Below, piece after piece: positions 44,801-55,793 of a stretch of DNA of 64,000 bases. The notes beneath the pieces are model-generated. The model had not been told where the DNA came from and did not search any database. It saw only the letters and a list, made by a program, of their open reading frames with translations. The DNA comes from Dromiciops gliroides (taxonomy: Eukaryota > Chordata > Mammalia > Microbiotheria > Microbiotheriidae): NCBI RefSeq assembly GCF_019393635.1, contig NC_057864.1, positions 469,262,617 to 469,326,616 of the forward strand, given 5' to 3'. The position numbers and the translations under genes are program-made. Numbering within the stretch: position 1 is the first letter of the stretch; each line of letters opens with the position of its first letter.

Positions 44801-45189
44801 AAAGAGCATCTTTACACAATGGCCACAAAAAATGTAAAGGAAAACAACATTGAAACTCTTCAAAAATCTGATCATTGCTGCAAATGATAACTGCAAGGCC
44901 TGACCTTTGCCTCCCATCTACAGGCAGAGATATTGTAGACTACAGGGGCAGAAGGAAGCATACATTTTCAGACATGACCGATAAGCAGGTTTGTTTTGCT
45001 TGACTGTACTTGTTACAAAGGAGGCTATTATCACTGGGAATGGACAGTGATGTTAAAAAAATAAAGAAAAGAAAAAGCATTAAAACATCTTAAAAGGGAA
45101 AAAAAGTTCATCAGACAGAGGTTTAAAAAGTACTGTGTAAAATTAGCAAGGAATACGATTTCTGAAGAAGAGGAAAGGGAAGTAAGAAA

Positions 45190-45480
45190 AGGCTTCATGG
45201 AGGGGTGGAATATGCTAGGCCACAAAAGGAGGCAGGCCACTGCAGGCCCAGGGAACAGTAAAAGCAGAAGAGTAGATGCGGGGTAGCATAGTGAGTAGCT
45301 CAGGGCAGAGAGTGCTCCAGTTGAGCTGTAGCACAAGCCAAGGCTTTAAGAGGTTTGTGAGAAGGCTCTAACAGATGAAATTTGGGGACAGCAGCATGAG
45401 GAAGTATTCTAGAATACCAGCAATATAAAGAGCCCATCAGCCAAGATCAAGGACTGAAAATTAAATGCCACGTGCAAGAA
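45190..45480. repeat. Local copy A of an unassigned repeat
   Basis: CACAAAAGGAGGCAGGCCAC followed by GCCCAGGGAACAGTAAAAGC is closely matched by copy B at 47205-47310. It is also akin to the ancient repeat at 7741. Confidence 0.5.
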
Positions 45481-45849
45481 GTGATCACTGTGTGGCTGGT
45501 GGAATTTTGTGGGGTTTTCATGACAATGGAATGATGAAAATCCACCTGTGCTACTTAAGAACAAAAACTAAAACTGGTCAACCATGCAGCCTGACTTCGG
45601 GCTCTTTATCCTGTGCTCGCTACACAGAAGGTCATTTTTAGCATAGCTTCTTCCTTCCTTAGTGAGCTTCACTGGTTTATTATTGATTCTGTAAAACCTG
45701 GGGGTGGAGTGGAGTTGAATTGGATAATTGCGTAAGGTCCTCAGAGTAACTCCAAAGACTTTTTGGACAGTGCCTACATTCTGTACACCAATGACTCCCA
45801 ATCCCATGTGGGCTTCCTGCCTTAAGCCTCTCTCCTCTCCTGTCCTTCT

Positions 45850-46420
45850 ACACAAAGCTGCCAAGGAACTGTCTTATGGTTCAGGTCTGATCCCAGGACT
45901 CCTTTGCTCAAAAGCTTCCAGGGGTTCTCCATTCTCCATCGAAGAAACTGCAAACCCTTCACGTTGGCATTCAAAGCCCTCCACAAGCTCAATCCAATCC
46001 TTCTTCTGCATCTTATTCCATAATCCTTTTTACACACTCTAGAGTCCAGCCAGACTAAACACCTCAATGGTCCTGCCAGCTCTTACCTCTCTGTTTGCAT
46101 GAATCACCTATGCCTGGGCAGCCTGCCCCCAGAGAGGGTGTCCCAAAAGTCTGAGTGCACTTAGCTTTTTAATATCTCTGTACTCACTGAAATGATTCTC
46201 TTCCTCCAGGTCCAGCTAAGAAGGCACTAAGATGTGCCATGAGACCTTCCCTGATGGCCCACACTTGGAAATGATCCTCACTCCTTGAATATCTCATTTT
46301 ATTTTTACCTTCTCATGTACTTAATTGTGATACTTCTCCTGGACCGTAAGCTCTTTGGGGCCAGAGAGTGTCATTTTTCTTCTTTATATACCCACTTCAT
46401 AGCGGTAGTAGGCTCTGAAA
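45850..46420 (+). repeat. L2 3' region
   Basis: GTTGGCATTCAAAGCCCTCC, then CTCTAGAGTCCAGCCAGACT, and later GAGACCTTCCCTGATGGCCC with GTAAGCTCTTTGGGGCCAGA follow the L2 3' order. The middle is partly eroded. Confidence 0.65.
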
Positions 46421-46984
46421 AGCCTGCTGAGAAATGAATTTAGGCAAGCTTTTGAAAATACTTCTATTTCCCTAGCAAAGGGTAAAATGACACAAATCCT
46501 AAATTTGAAAACCTTCATTTGAAAACCAGGATCAGAGTCTAAGGGAATCAATGAACTTTTATTGTCAAGTGAACAAAGATTTACTGAATCCCTTCTTCTG
46601 TGTGACCAGAAACTACAGGAACTATCTGTAATTATTAGCTTAGGGAACTCCCTCCACAACACACCTAGTCAGGTGCAATAGGTAACTGTGGGGCAGGATG
46701 AGTTCTAGGGAGTTGTATGAGGCACAAAGAAGGCAAGTGACTTGTCCAGGGTCACCTACTTAAGAAATGTCAGAGGAAGGATTTGAACACAGGTCTTTCT
46801 GCCTCCAAGTCTTAGCACAATGCCTGACATTTGATAAATACCTTTTTATCCATTCATTCATTCACTGTCATGCTGCACTTCTAGCAAAGAACACAGCATT
46901 TATTATGTTATTCCTTCCCTGTAGGAATTTATAAATTAGGAAGACATACACATGAAAGAATTAGACAATGGTATAAAAAAGTCT

Positions 46985-47083
46985 GTGTGTGTGTGTGTAG
47001 CCTAAATAGATAAATAGTTATAGCTATAGCTATAAATATATATATATACACACACACACCCCACACACATAAATATACACACG

Positions 47084-47126
<43 letters not shown>

Positions 47127-47129
47127 GTA
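46985..47129. repeat. (TG)n, (TA)n and (CA)n microsatellites
   Basis: A short GT run (about 46982-47000), a TA run near 47038-47048 and a long CA/CGCA run up to 47129 lie together. Confidence 0.85.
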
Positions 47130-47204
47130 TATTCTATAAGTGCTGGGTTTTGTAACACAGATTGGTGATTTGGGCCATGTTGAACTGAGTCTCAAAGATA
47201 GCAT

Positions 47205-47310
47205 GGACTTGGAATGGAAGAGTTGTAATATGTCAGGCTACAAAAGGAAGCAGGCCATTGCAGGCCCAGGAAACAGTAAGAGCAGAGGAGTAGATGTGAG
47301 ATAGCATCTG
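47205..47310. repeat. Local copy B of an unassigned repeat
   Basis: ACAAAAGGAAGCAGGCCATT followed by GCCCAGGAAACAGTAAGAGC parallels 45215-45290 in the same orientation, 2 kb away. A diverged plus-strand SINE (about 47315-47430) follows it. Confidence 0.5.
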
Positions 47311-47690
47311 GGCCAGAATCTGAATGATATAGTGGATAGAGAGTAGGCCTACGAACCAGGAAGACTTCTAACCCTGGTTGTGTGGCCCTGGGTAAGGCAC
47401 TTAACCACTAGGTGGTCCAGACTCATTCTAAGGCTATAAGTTGCAGAACAAGCGTTGATCTCCATTGGTAGAGGGTGTTCCTCACACCAAGGAAATCATC
47501 GTCCCTACCCCATTCCCTTTACCTACTCTCCGAACCCCCATTCCCCCCCCCACCAGAAGAAGGGAGAGAAAAGAGTATAGAGTAGAGGGGGGAAGGGTAG
47601 GAGCAAAGGCAAGGAAGTGAAAATAGGCACAAGAAGGGAAGAACTGGAGCACAAGATTTATGTTTAGAAACAATAGTAAAAGTAGGGTAT

Positions 47691-47841
47691 GGGGCAGCTA
47701 GGTGGCACAGTGGATAGAGCACCGGCCCTGGATTCAGGAGGACCTGAGTTCAAATCTGGCCTCAGACACTTAACGCGTACTAGCTGTGTGACCCTGGGCA
47801 AGTCACTTAACCCCAACTGCCTCACCAAAAGAAAAAAAAAA
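47691..47841 (+). mobile_element. CORE-SINE
   Basis: It starts GGGGCAGCTAGGTGGCACAG and ends CTCACCAAAAG plus A-tail. AAAAGTAGGGT occurs at 47678-47688 and 47865-47875, a probable duplication. Confidence 0.9.
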
Positions 47842-48759
47842 GATATGACTAATTTCATTTTTAAAAAAGTAGGGTTAGATGCCATTCTGGTATCCAAGTA
47901 AAAGTATTCAAACCTTGTTCTTTTTCTTGTCAATCACACAAGGCTCTTAGAAGTTGCTTATGATGAACAGAACAAATCCCTTCACCTAATTCCTCTCTCC
48001 CTTTCCTATACCCAAAGCCCGTGAGCAACCATACCTCGTTCGGTACAGTCAAGCAAAATTTCACACAATCACCAGGATAAAATGAGCCCCGTAGACACCC
48101 CCACCCTTTGCCACATTTCCCAACCACAGAGACAAGTCACCAGGACTGATACACCAGCAGCTGTCTGTGACTGGTTCACCAACCTAGCTCTTTCCTTCCT
48201 ACCCCATTATCTCTGATTAGCCTGTGAGCATCGACGCGGCTAGCCTCCCAATCAATTAGACAAGCCCCAACCGGTGGAAAAGCTCAAGTCCCGCTCCTAA
48301 TTGGATCCTCCCAAACTCGTTTGCCCTGCTCACTCCTTAAGCGTAACCTCGGCCAGCCTGAGCCTTAGGCTTAAAGCCTTCAGAACATCTAGAATCCTGC
48401 AAGCCCCTGGAGGGCGAAGGGACGGATGCACTGCGTACACTCAAAAGTTTGGCATGTTCCCCCAGACCACACACTCCTCCCCCGGCTCCGGCGCCTTATC
48501 AGCATTCCTGAAGCTAATGGGGAGTTAATATTCGATCACCTGAGGTCAGCAGAAACTGGAAGGAAAGAGCCGTGAACTCTGCCCTGTCTGGGTTAACTCC
48601 AGGGTCAGTCCCTTTGGCCTGCCGGTCCAAAGCAAGCAGGCCCCTCAGGCATCTCTGGGCGTGGTGTTACCTGGGGCACGCCAAGCGATGCTGCCAGGGA
48701 GGGACCACGCTAACCACCTCTGGGCAGGGGCGGGAGGCAGGGGGCAGGAGGAAGCAGCA

Positions 48760-48900
48760 GCGGCAAACCTGGACCGGGGTTCTCGTCCCGGCTCTGCCAC
48801 TCACTAAGCCGGGTGACCTTGGGCAAAGCCGCTTCCCCTCTAGGGGGGCCTCAGTTTCCTCCTCCGTAAAATGAGGGGGCTGGTTGAGGTCAGGGGGTTC
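48760..48900 (+). repeat. MIR-like SINE upstream of the CpG island
   Basis: GGTTCTCGTCCCGGCTCTGC followed by GGCCTCAGTTTCCTCCTCCG and AAAATGAGGGGGCTGG matches the MIR core. Nothing coding is seen at 47950-49000. Confidence 0.6.
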
Positions 48901-49019
48901 TTGCCCTTTTCTGGGTCCAGCACCCCTGGGGGGGGTCGGTCTGCTCGGAAGCCTAGGGCCCCCTAAGGAACCAATAGAAATGGTCAGTTTCAGTTAGGAG
49001 GTTCGGGAGAATAAAGGGG

Positions 49020-49640
49020 TTTGGGGGTGCCCAAGTTCACGGCCGCCGGGCTGGGAGGACCTCTTAGCGGGGCGCCAGCCAGCCCCGACACGGGATTCCC
49101 AAGGGCGCGGCGAGGTGAGGGGGGCTCGGGGCAGGCAGGGGCCCCCAGTCTCCCGCGCGGGGGCGGCCCGGGCATGGCCCCAGGGGCAGGGGGGAGGGTT
49201 TGCGGGGCCGGCTGAGGAAAAGTTCTCCAGGGCCGGGAAGTCTGCGGGGACGGGGATGAAGGGGATGGGGATGGGACTGAGGAGGGGGAGGGGGCCGGGT
49301 CAGGGCGGACGGCCCCGGAGGGGCGGGGTCCGTCAGTCAATCAGCTCTCGGTCCTTACCGTGTACCCGGCCCGGCCCCGCAGCGCTCCGGCTCCGCCGCC
49401 TGCCTCCTGGAGCTGGCCGCGCCGCGCCGCCCCGGCCCGTGCGTTCCCTCCGAGTCTGGCCAGTCCCGCCCGGCCCGGCCTTGGCCACGCCCCGCCCCGG
49501 CCCGGCCCCGCTCCGCTCCGCCCCCCGACCCGGCGCCGACGGCGGCGCCGGCGCCCTCACTGCCACCGGGCGCGCGCGCGCGCAGACCCCGCCCCGTGCT
49601 ACGACCGACGTGCTTACATCACGCATCACCTGACATGGCG
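49020..49640 (-). promoter_or_regulatory. RABGEF1: RABGEF1 CpG-island promoter
   Basis: About 600 bp is very rich in G, C and CpG, including runs of CCCGCCC/CCCCGCCCC (Sp1-type GC boxes), and contains the noncoding first exon. No TATA box is seen. On the upstream side lie a CATGGCG motif like a YY1 site (near 49634) and an inverted CCAAT box (ATTGG on the plus strand, 49722-49726). This is the expected form for a housekeeping trafficking gene. Confidence 0.7.
49359..49500 (-). other. RABGEF1: RABGEF1 noncoding exon 1 (5' UTR)
   Basis: A consensus donor (GTACACG|GTAAGG) on the minus strand ends at 49359 inside a CpG island, 24.5 kb upstream of the ATG exon. The first coding exon begins with an acceptor only 7 nt before the ATG, so an upstream noncoding exon is required, and this is the best placed one. 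The 5' edge is approximate because CpG-island promoters usually start at several sites. Confidence 0.6.
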
Positions 49641-49689
49641 TCACGAGTTGGGCCGGGCCCAGCCAAGCAAATCCTTTCCTCTGCTTTTT

Positions 49690-50195
49690 CCTGCCCCTTA
49701 GGGTGAGGGCGCGAGGCTTTGATTGGACGCAGACTTGAGAGGCGGAGGTAAAGGGGCGAGGCTAATTCTAAGGCTGACGTGTGGAAGGGGCGGAGCTGGG
49801 AAAACATACCTGGGAAGACTGCTGAGGCAAAGAGGGCGGGGCTAGAACACTAACCTGGGAGAGGGGCGGGGCTGGAACACAGAGACTCGGAGGGGGCGGA
49901 GATAGAACGCTGAGACTGGGCGGGGGCGGAGCTAGAACTCAGAAATTGGGAGAGGGCGGGGATAAGACGAAGAAACTGGGAATCCGACGGAGCTGAAAAT
50001 AGACCCAGAAGAGGCGGGGCTCAAACCTGGGAAAAGGGCGGGGCTGGAACGAAAACAGGAAAGGGGCAGGGCTTGAACACATACCTGGGGAAGGAATGGA
50101 AAAACAAACTCGGACGAAAGGGGTGGGGCTCAGAAAATAATCAGGAAAGGGGGCGTTTCTGGGCCTCACACCTGGGACAGGGGAGGGGCAAATTC
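49690..50195. repeat. Degenerate GC-box minisatellite beside the RABGEF1 promoter
   Basis: About a dozen imperfect units follow one another at a spacing near 30 bp. Each begins with a GC box such as GGGCGGGGCT or GGGCGGAGCT and is followed by a less conserved AACAC/CAGAAACTGGGA-like stretch. The array starts just upstream of the RABGEF1 CpG island and fades out by 50.2 kb. It looks like a tandem duplication of a single GC-box unit that has drifted, and it would give a cluster of possible Sp/KLF sites. No gene is seen in it. Confidence 0.75.
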
Positions 50196-50199
50196 AAGA

Positions 50200-51448
50200 C
50201 CCTGATGGGGAAAGACCCTCGTTGACCAAAGGGTCCTCCTTCAGTGTCCTCCCTCTCTTTTATCCGGGTGATCTCGGATCCCCGAGCTTTCCCTCGTAGC
50301 AGCCTCCCTCCTTACCCTCCCTGACTGGACAGAGTAGGTAGCTCCCTGCCCTTGAAAACCAGCTGAGTCCAGAGGGGTCCAACTGATGATGGGGACGGAA
50401 TCCCTGGCCCCAGAGGAGTTGGGGAGGGCAGAGGTGACTCTACTGCCTCTGTATCAGATAAGCAATGAGTCATCAGTAAGATATTGAAGAAGGCCTGCAG
50501 GCCTGCAAGTGTGCTGTAATGGAAAGAGCTGGACCACTTCCTAGCTTATGGCCCTGGACACATCAGTTAACCTCTTGAAGTTTCATCTGAAAAACTGTGA
50601 ACAGCACATTTGTACTCAGTGGTTTCTGGAGAAGGAAACGCCATCAAAGACATTAGTGACATGTATTTCCAAACAAGAAGATGGACTGGTCAGTTAAGCA
50701 GGACCCTAGAAGGCATTTCAGTAGGCCCCAGGTTTTGGGGGTTTTTTGGTCAGATCTATGATTTTATCTGTTTATGGAACTCCCCAGTGGAATTCCACAT
50801 ATGCCAGCAGCAGCTGTTTGGAAGGTCACTGAGAGTTCCTTTTAAGTGACTTGCCCAGGGTCATACAGCAAGTAAGTGTCAGGCCTTCGCAACTCTGAGG
50901 CCAACCTACATCACTGCCTTTCCACAGCTAAATATTAAAAAAATAAAAGGCATTGGGTAGAGCCTCTGTGAGGGTGTAAGGAAGGAAGAGGACAAGCTGG
51001 CCATTTTGTTTCATATGGGGCTTGTCCCCTTCCTCCCATACACCCTTACTGAGGCTCTGCCCAATGCCTTGGAGCCATGGAGACAGATAATGTTGGTGAT
51101 ATTCCTGCTCCTCACCTTGCTGCCCCTAGCCAGAATCCTTCAAGGCAACACAATCAGAGCACTGGGCTTTGAGGCAGGAAGACCTAGAGTTCTGTCTCAA
51201 CTTAGACACTTACTAAACTGTGTGACCACAGTCAAGAAGCAACCTCTCTGAAACTTCCATTTCCTCTTCTGCAAAACAAGGAGATTAATAGTACCTATCT
51301 ATATCACTGTGGAAATGAAATGAAACAAGGTATGGGAAGAACTTTATAAACCTTAAAGCACTTACACGAATGTCAGCTCATTATGATGTCAGAAATGGTT
51401 AAGTAATATCCAAATTTTTATTCCATCTATGTGCGCTGTGCCCCGCCC

Positions 51449-51450
<2 letters not shown>
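50200..51450. other. Spacer between RABGEF1 and KCTD7, old repeats only
   Basis: MIR-like pieces lie at about 50510-50595 and 51130-51390 (plus strand). No coding exon, promoter or clear gene end is seen. Confidence 0.5.

Positions 51451-51480
<30 letters not shown>
51451..51480. repeat. (CA)n microsatellite
   Basis: A run of about 15 CA units lies shortly before a SINE. Confidence 0.9.
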
Positions 51481-51485
<5 letters not shown>

Positions 51486-51559
51486 TTTTTTTTTCCACAC
51501 ACACACTTCTTAACCTGTCAACCCTGGACTTGTTTTCAAAAGTGTCCTGCATTGGATTT

Positions 51560-51743
51560 GTTGTTGTTGTTGTTGTTGTTGTTTTGGGGTTTTTTTGGTG
51601 AGGCAATTGGGGTTAAGTGACTTGCCCAGGTTCACACAGCTAGTAAGTGTCAAGTGTCTGAGGCTGGATTTGAACTCAGGTCCTCCTAAATCCAGGGCTG
51701 GTGTTTTATCCACTGCACCACCTAGCCCCCCCCCCCCCCCCCC
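51560..51743 (-). mobile_element. CORE-SINE with poly-C head and (TTG)n tail
   Basis: A minus-strand SINE begins with a (GTT)n tail and ends in a run of about 20 C where CTGCCCC is expected. GCATTGGATTTTGT before and GCATTGGTTTTTGT after form an imperfect duplication. Confidence 0.88.
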
Positions 51744-51949
51744 CCGCATTGGTTTTTGTCTTTGGAGTATAGACATATAAATCCTAAAAGTAGGCTTGTT
51801 CACACCATTTGATCTAGCCCTCTCTCTTAAGGTGGCAAAGCATTATTATCCTTACTTTAAAAATAGGTTAACTGAGGAGCCCAGAGGTTGAAACTTGGGT
51901 CTCCTCTCAGGCCTCACACACTGAGGTTCAGACAAATGAGCCTTCTCTC

Positions 51950-52420
51950 TATTCCTCTGCACAGGACTCCATCTCCAGGCTTCTGGCTTTGCACTGTTGG
52001 CCCCTGTGCCTGAGATACATTCATTCCCATCTCACACCTGCCTCATAGACACTTTCTCTTCTTTCATTCAAGACAAAGTGTCACCTTCACTAAACCTTTC
52101 CTGATTCCCCCACTTGCTAGAGGTCTCCCTAAAAATCACCTTGTAATCAGCTACTTTGTGTTTATTCTCTTTATCTGTATTCTGTATATACATTTATATA
52201 TCTACTTAATGCTTAAGACTTCCTCTTTAGAACACATTGCACATAGGGATTGTTTTGTTTGTTGTAGTTATATCATCAGCACCTAACAGAGTGCTTGCCA
52301 TGTGGGAGGTGCATTAGACTATGAGGGCCTCAAGGGCAAGGACTGTCTTGCCTTTCTTTTCATATTCAGTAATTGGCATGGTGCCCGGCTCACAGGAGGC
52401 CCTTAATAAATGCTTACTGA
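51950..52420 (+). repeat. L2 3' region
   Basis: CACCTTCACTAAACCTTTCC, then CTAACAGAGTGCTTGCCATG, then GGCCCTTAATAAATGCTTAC are L2 3' patterns, possibly two fragments. From 52421 to 54090 I see no gene. Confidence 0.6.
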
Positions 52421-54115
52421 AGCACTGACTATACATTGATTGATTGGTTGATGTTTTCTCCACAGGACACACTTCTGTGTGATTCCTAAGACAGTGGCCA
52501 TTTGTTACTCACCAGGGTGCATCCCTTTGGAGATGTGGGTGATGACTGAAAGCGTGCCCTGAGATCGGCATTTTGTTACATCACGATTGTAAAGAGTAGA
52601 GAACTATCCCATCCCTCTTTGCCCAGTATTCTCAACCTATGTCCAAGTCAGGAATCACTATGGCTGTCCCCAAGCTGCATCTATTACTTAAACCTGGGAA
52701 CATGCCTGGTACTTGAACCCCAAGTGGAGAGAACACTCTGTAGGGTAAACAATTCTTGCTTGGGTTGAGATTGAGCCAGGTCCCCTTTGCATGTGATTCT
52801 TTTAGTTCCCATCTAGCTGTAATCCTCCCTCCACCTACTCAAACCCTGGTCCAGCCAAAATTATCAGTTCCTCAGCGCTAACAAAAGTCCTGACCTTGGT
52901 GAGCATATTTCCAATACTGGTACTTCCCCATGACTGAGGCAGGTGTCAGGGCAGCAGGGACTTTACAGACTTGCTATTCCTAGTTAAGCCCATCTAGAGT
53001 AGGAGTTCTTAACTTGAAGTCCATAGGCTGGGATTTTTAAAAAAATTCTGATATGTTCATTTCTATATGCTCACTTTCCTTGGTAATCTTATGTATTTCA
53101 TTCTATGCATTTAAAACACATTATTCTGATAAGAAAAGGGTCCTTAGACTTCCCGACTGCCAAAGGGGTCCAGGACACACACAAAAAGGCTAAGAACCCC
53201 TGTTCTGAAGCTTCTCATCTCCATCTCCCCATGTTTCCTTCAATAAGGCTTATTATGCAAGCCATCCAACTGTGATCAGTGTACTCATGTTTCAGGCTAT
53301 GGGAATCCTTTGAAACCAGGAGCTAAAGCTAAGACACCTCAATTGTGGACACCAGAGGAGAGTATTCAAGCATGATGCAGGAGAGCCTTAGCCAAGGAGC
53401 CATTGGCTCTGTGATTTTTCACATAGAGGGCGGTTGCTCTGTGAAAATCTCCCTAAAGATCCATCTGACTCAATGAAGCTGGTGCTTTTTTTTTTCAAGC
53501 CTGAGTTATGGAAAACAGGAGGGAAGAGCTTATTCAGGGCCCTACCACTGGGCCACTGGTCTGAGGTTGGGGAAGGGAGCTGGGTCTGCAGAGCCCTTTG
53601 GGGGAATTCAGGGCAGGGGCTGCTGCCTTTGAAAGCAAAGAGCAGTTGGAACATGAATCAATGACTGCAGTTAGCACAGATGTTTGAGGCTCTTGGTTCA
53701 AAAGCAAGAACAGAGGCTTCTGATGAAAGTGATGGGTGAGCCCTGGGGGCGGTGTACGGGTTTTTTCTGGGGCTCTGGGCTCCAAGTTAAACCATGGGCC
53801 CTGTTCTAGAAGTCTTCTCATGAGGCCACAAGCCAGTCGGGAAGGTGACTGATTCTGCTTCGCAAAGACAACATTCCCCATTTCCTTACCTTAGTGTTGG
53901 CGGTCACAATGGTGTCCCAATGGGATGGGCCTTTCTTAGCCTTGTATTCTTCATCTGTAGAATGATGAGATTGGGCCAGATGAGCTCTGGGGTTCCTTCT
54001 AGCTCTGAGTCTATGATTCTGTGAAGTTGAGGTCCTTTAAGTTGGGGTCAGGGGAGAAAAGGCAACTAGGCCCAAAGAAGACAAACCACACACTGCCTAC
54101 GTCCCGATACTTCAC

Positions 54116-54121
54116 TTTAAT
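54116..54121 (-). terminator. KCTD7: Candidate distal KCTD7 poly(A) signal ATTAAA
   Basis: ATTAAA lies on the minus strand in the context TGGCATTAAAGTG, and a strongly GT-rich element follows at the usual distance. It is the best-formed 3' end signal between the KCTD7 stop and the RABGEF1 promoter. Confidence 0.45.
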
Positions 54122-54349
54122 GCCATGGTATAGCGAGGAGGCTGGTGCAGCCATACCATCACAGACATCGGAATGAAAGAAAGCCAACGACACAGGACCT
54201 GTTACACAGTGACACAGAGCCCCAGATTGTAGGGGAGGAAGACACTTAAGCCCAGGTCAGCACCTGCCCCTCTGCCTCCTCCCCCATTCCCTTACCCGTG
54301 CACATTTTTCCAGAATTTGAGAAATAGCTTTCCCCCTTCAGCTTCCTTC

Positions 54350-54540
54350 CACCAGTGTGGAAAAAGCCCTAGCTCTGGGGTCAGAGAACCTGAGTTCAAA
54401 TCCTATTTCAAATGCTTATTACCCATGTGACTTTGGCCAAGTCACATCACCTCCTGGGGCCTCAGTTTCCTTATCTGTAAAATGAGGGGGTTAGACTGGC
54501 TGGCTTCTGAGGACCCTTCTGGCTCTAGAGTTATGTATGG
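54350..54540 (+). repeat. MIR-like SINE just outside the proposed KCTD7 3' end
   Basis: CTCTGGGGTCAGAGAACCTG with GGGCCTCAGTTTCCTTATCT and GGTTAGACTGGCTGGCTTCT is a full but diverged MIR-type copy. Confidence 0.65.
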
Positions 54541-55346
54541 CCCTAAGGGGTTGTATGGAGCTCTCTCTTTGGTGAGAACACTGGCAAATGGGGCCCAGAA
54601 ATGCAGTTTTGTTAAGGACTAAGTCTGGACAGAAGGATGTGTATATGTGTGTGTGTGCATGTGTACAAGTGCATGAGAAAGAGAGGTCCTTTCTAGAAAC
54701 AGAGTGCTTACAGTATGGGAAGATATCTTAACTCTTTCAAGATGAGGTCACCCCTGTAGACTCTGAACTCAAGGTAACATCAGGAATGACTTGCACCCAG
54801 TGACCTCGACACTTTTTATAGTACCACTACCAGCACTGCTGGGGGCTCAGGCAGAGCAACAAATCCCCAGGAAGAGAAAGAGTCATCTGACCCAACCTGA
54901 GAAGCATTCCTCAGAAAGCCCCCAGCAGATCATAGGGCCAAGAAAGAAGCAAAACCTGCAGGAAGGCAGAACTGGCTGCCACCTGCATGGTTGGCCAAAG
55001 AGCCAAGCCAGAGGGAGCCTCTGGTTGAACTGTGTGGGAAAGGGCATGGCCACCTGTCTCTCTCCAGGTCTGCTGGGCTGGGGAGGGATCCAGCCGAGAG
55101 CCCCGTCCCCAGATCTTGTCTTCTTAACCTGCCAGGCCAGTGACCCATGGGGAGCCAACCATGGGGGAAACTCTTGACCTGGTCAGCCACCTTCCTCGGG
55201 ATGTATCCTCACCTTTGATTCTCCTGTTTTCTAATAACAGAACAATGGGTTTGGAGACAGAGATCTGTATTCAAGATACACCTTTGTTATGTTATGACTT
55301 GGACAAGTCCAGCCTCTGAGCTCAGTTTTCTTATTTGAAAAATGAG

Positions 55347-55508
55347 AGGGGCAGCTAGATGGTGTAGTGGATAGAGGACCAGCCCTGGAGTCAGGAGTAC
55401 CTGAGTTCAAATCCGACCTCAGACACTTAACACTTACTAGCTGTGTGACCCTGGGCAAGTCACTTAACCCCAATTGCCTCACCAAAAAAAAAAAAAAGAA
55501 AAAAAAAA
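55347..55508 (+). mobile_element. CORE-SINE in the KCTD7 3' region
   Basis: It starts AGGGGCAGCTAGATGGTGTA and has a long A-tail. GAAAAATGAG flanks it at 55337-55346 and 55509-55518. It lies antisense to KCTD7. Confidence 0.92.
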
Positions 55509-55787
55509 GAAAAATGAGGGCACTGGACTAGACCCTCTCTAGATAGGTTTGTTCCAGCGCAAAACTGATGATCCACAAATCAATCCAATGAGTCTTTTCT
55601 CTTGGCCTGTCCCTGAAGTGAATGCATCTGGTTTCATTTCTAAAGCCAGGGGCAGTCGAGAGAATTCAAGTAAACTCCATTGTTGGTATTGGGGGGAGGG
55701 GTTTCTAAGGCTCTGTTGGGACTCTGCCCCTTCCTGGCTTAGGCCTTGATAACTGAAGTCACAGCTTCCTTTCCCCAGAGAAGGGGT

Positions 55788-55793
55788 TTTATT
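55788..55793 (-). terminator. KCTD7: Candidate proximal KCTD7 poly(A) signal AATAAA
   Basis: AATAAA lies on the minus strand (context GGGAATAAAACCCC) 2.5 kb after the KCTD7 stop. The downstream sequence is not notably GT-rich, so it ranks below the distal site. Confidence 0.3.

Noticed and set aside
47047-47129. Possible CRISPR-like or other structured array
   Set aside because: Only simple CA and CGCA dinucleotide repeats are present, with no spacer structure.
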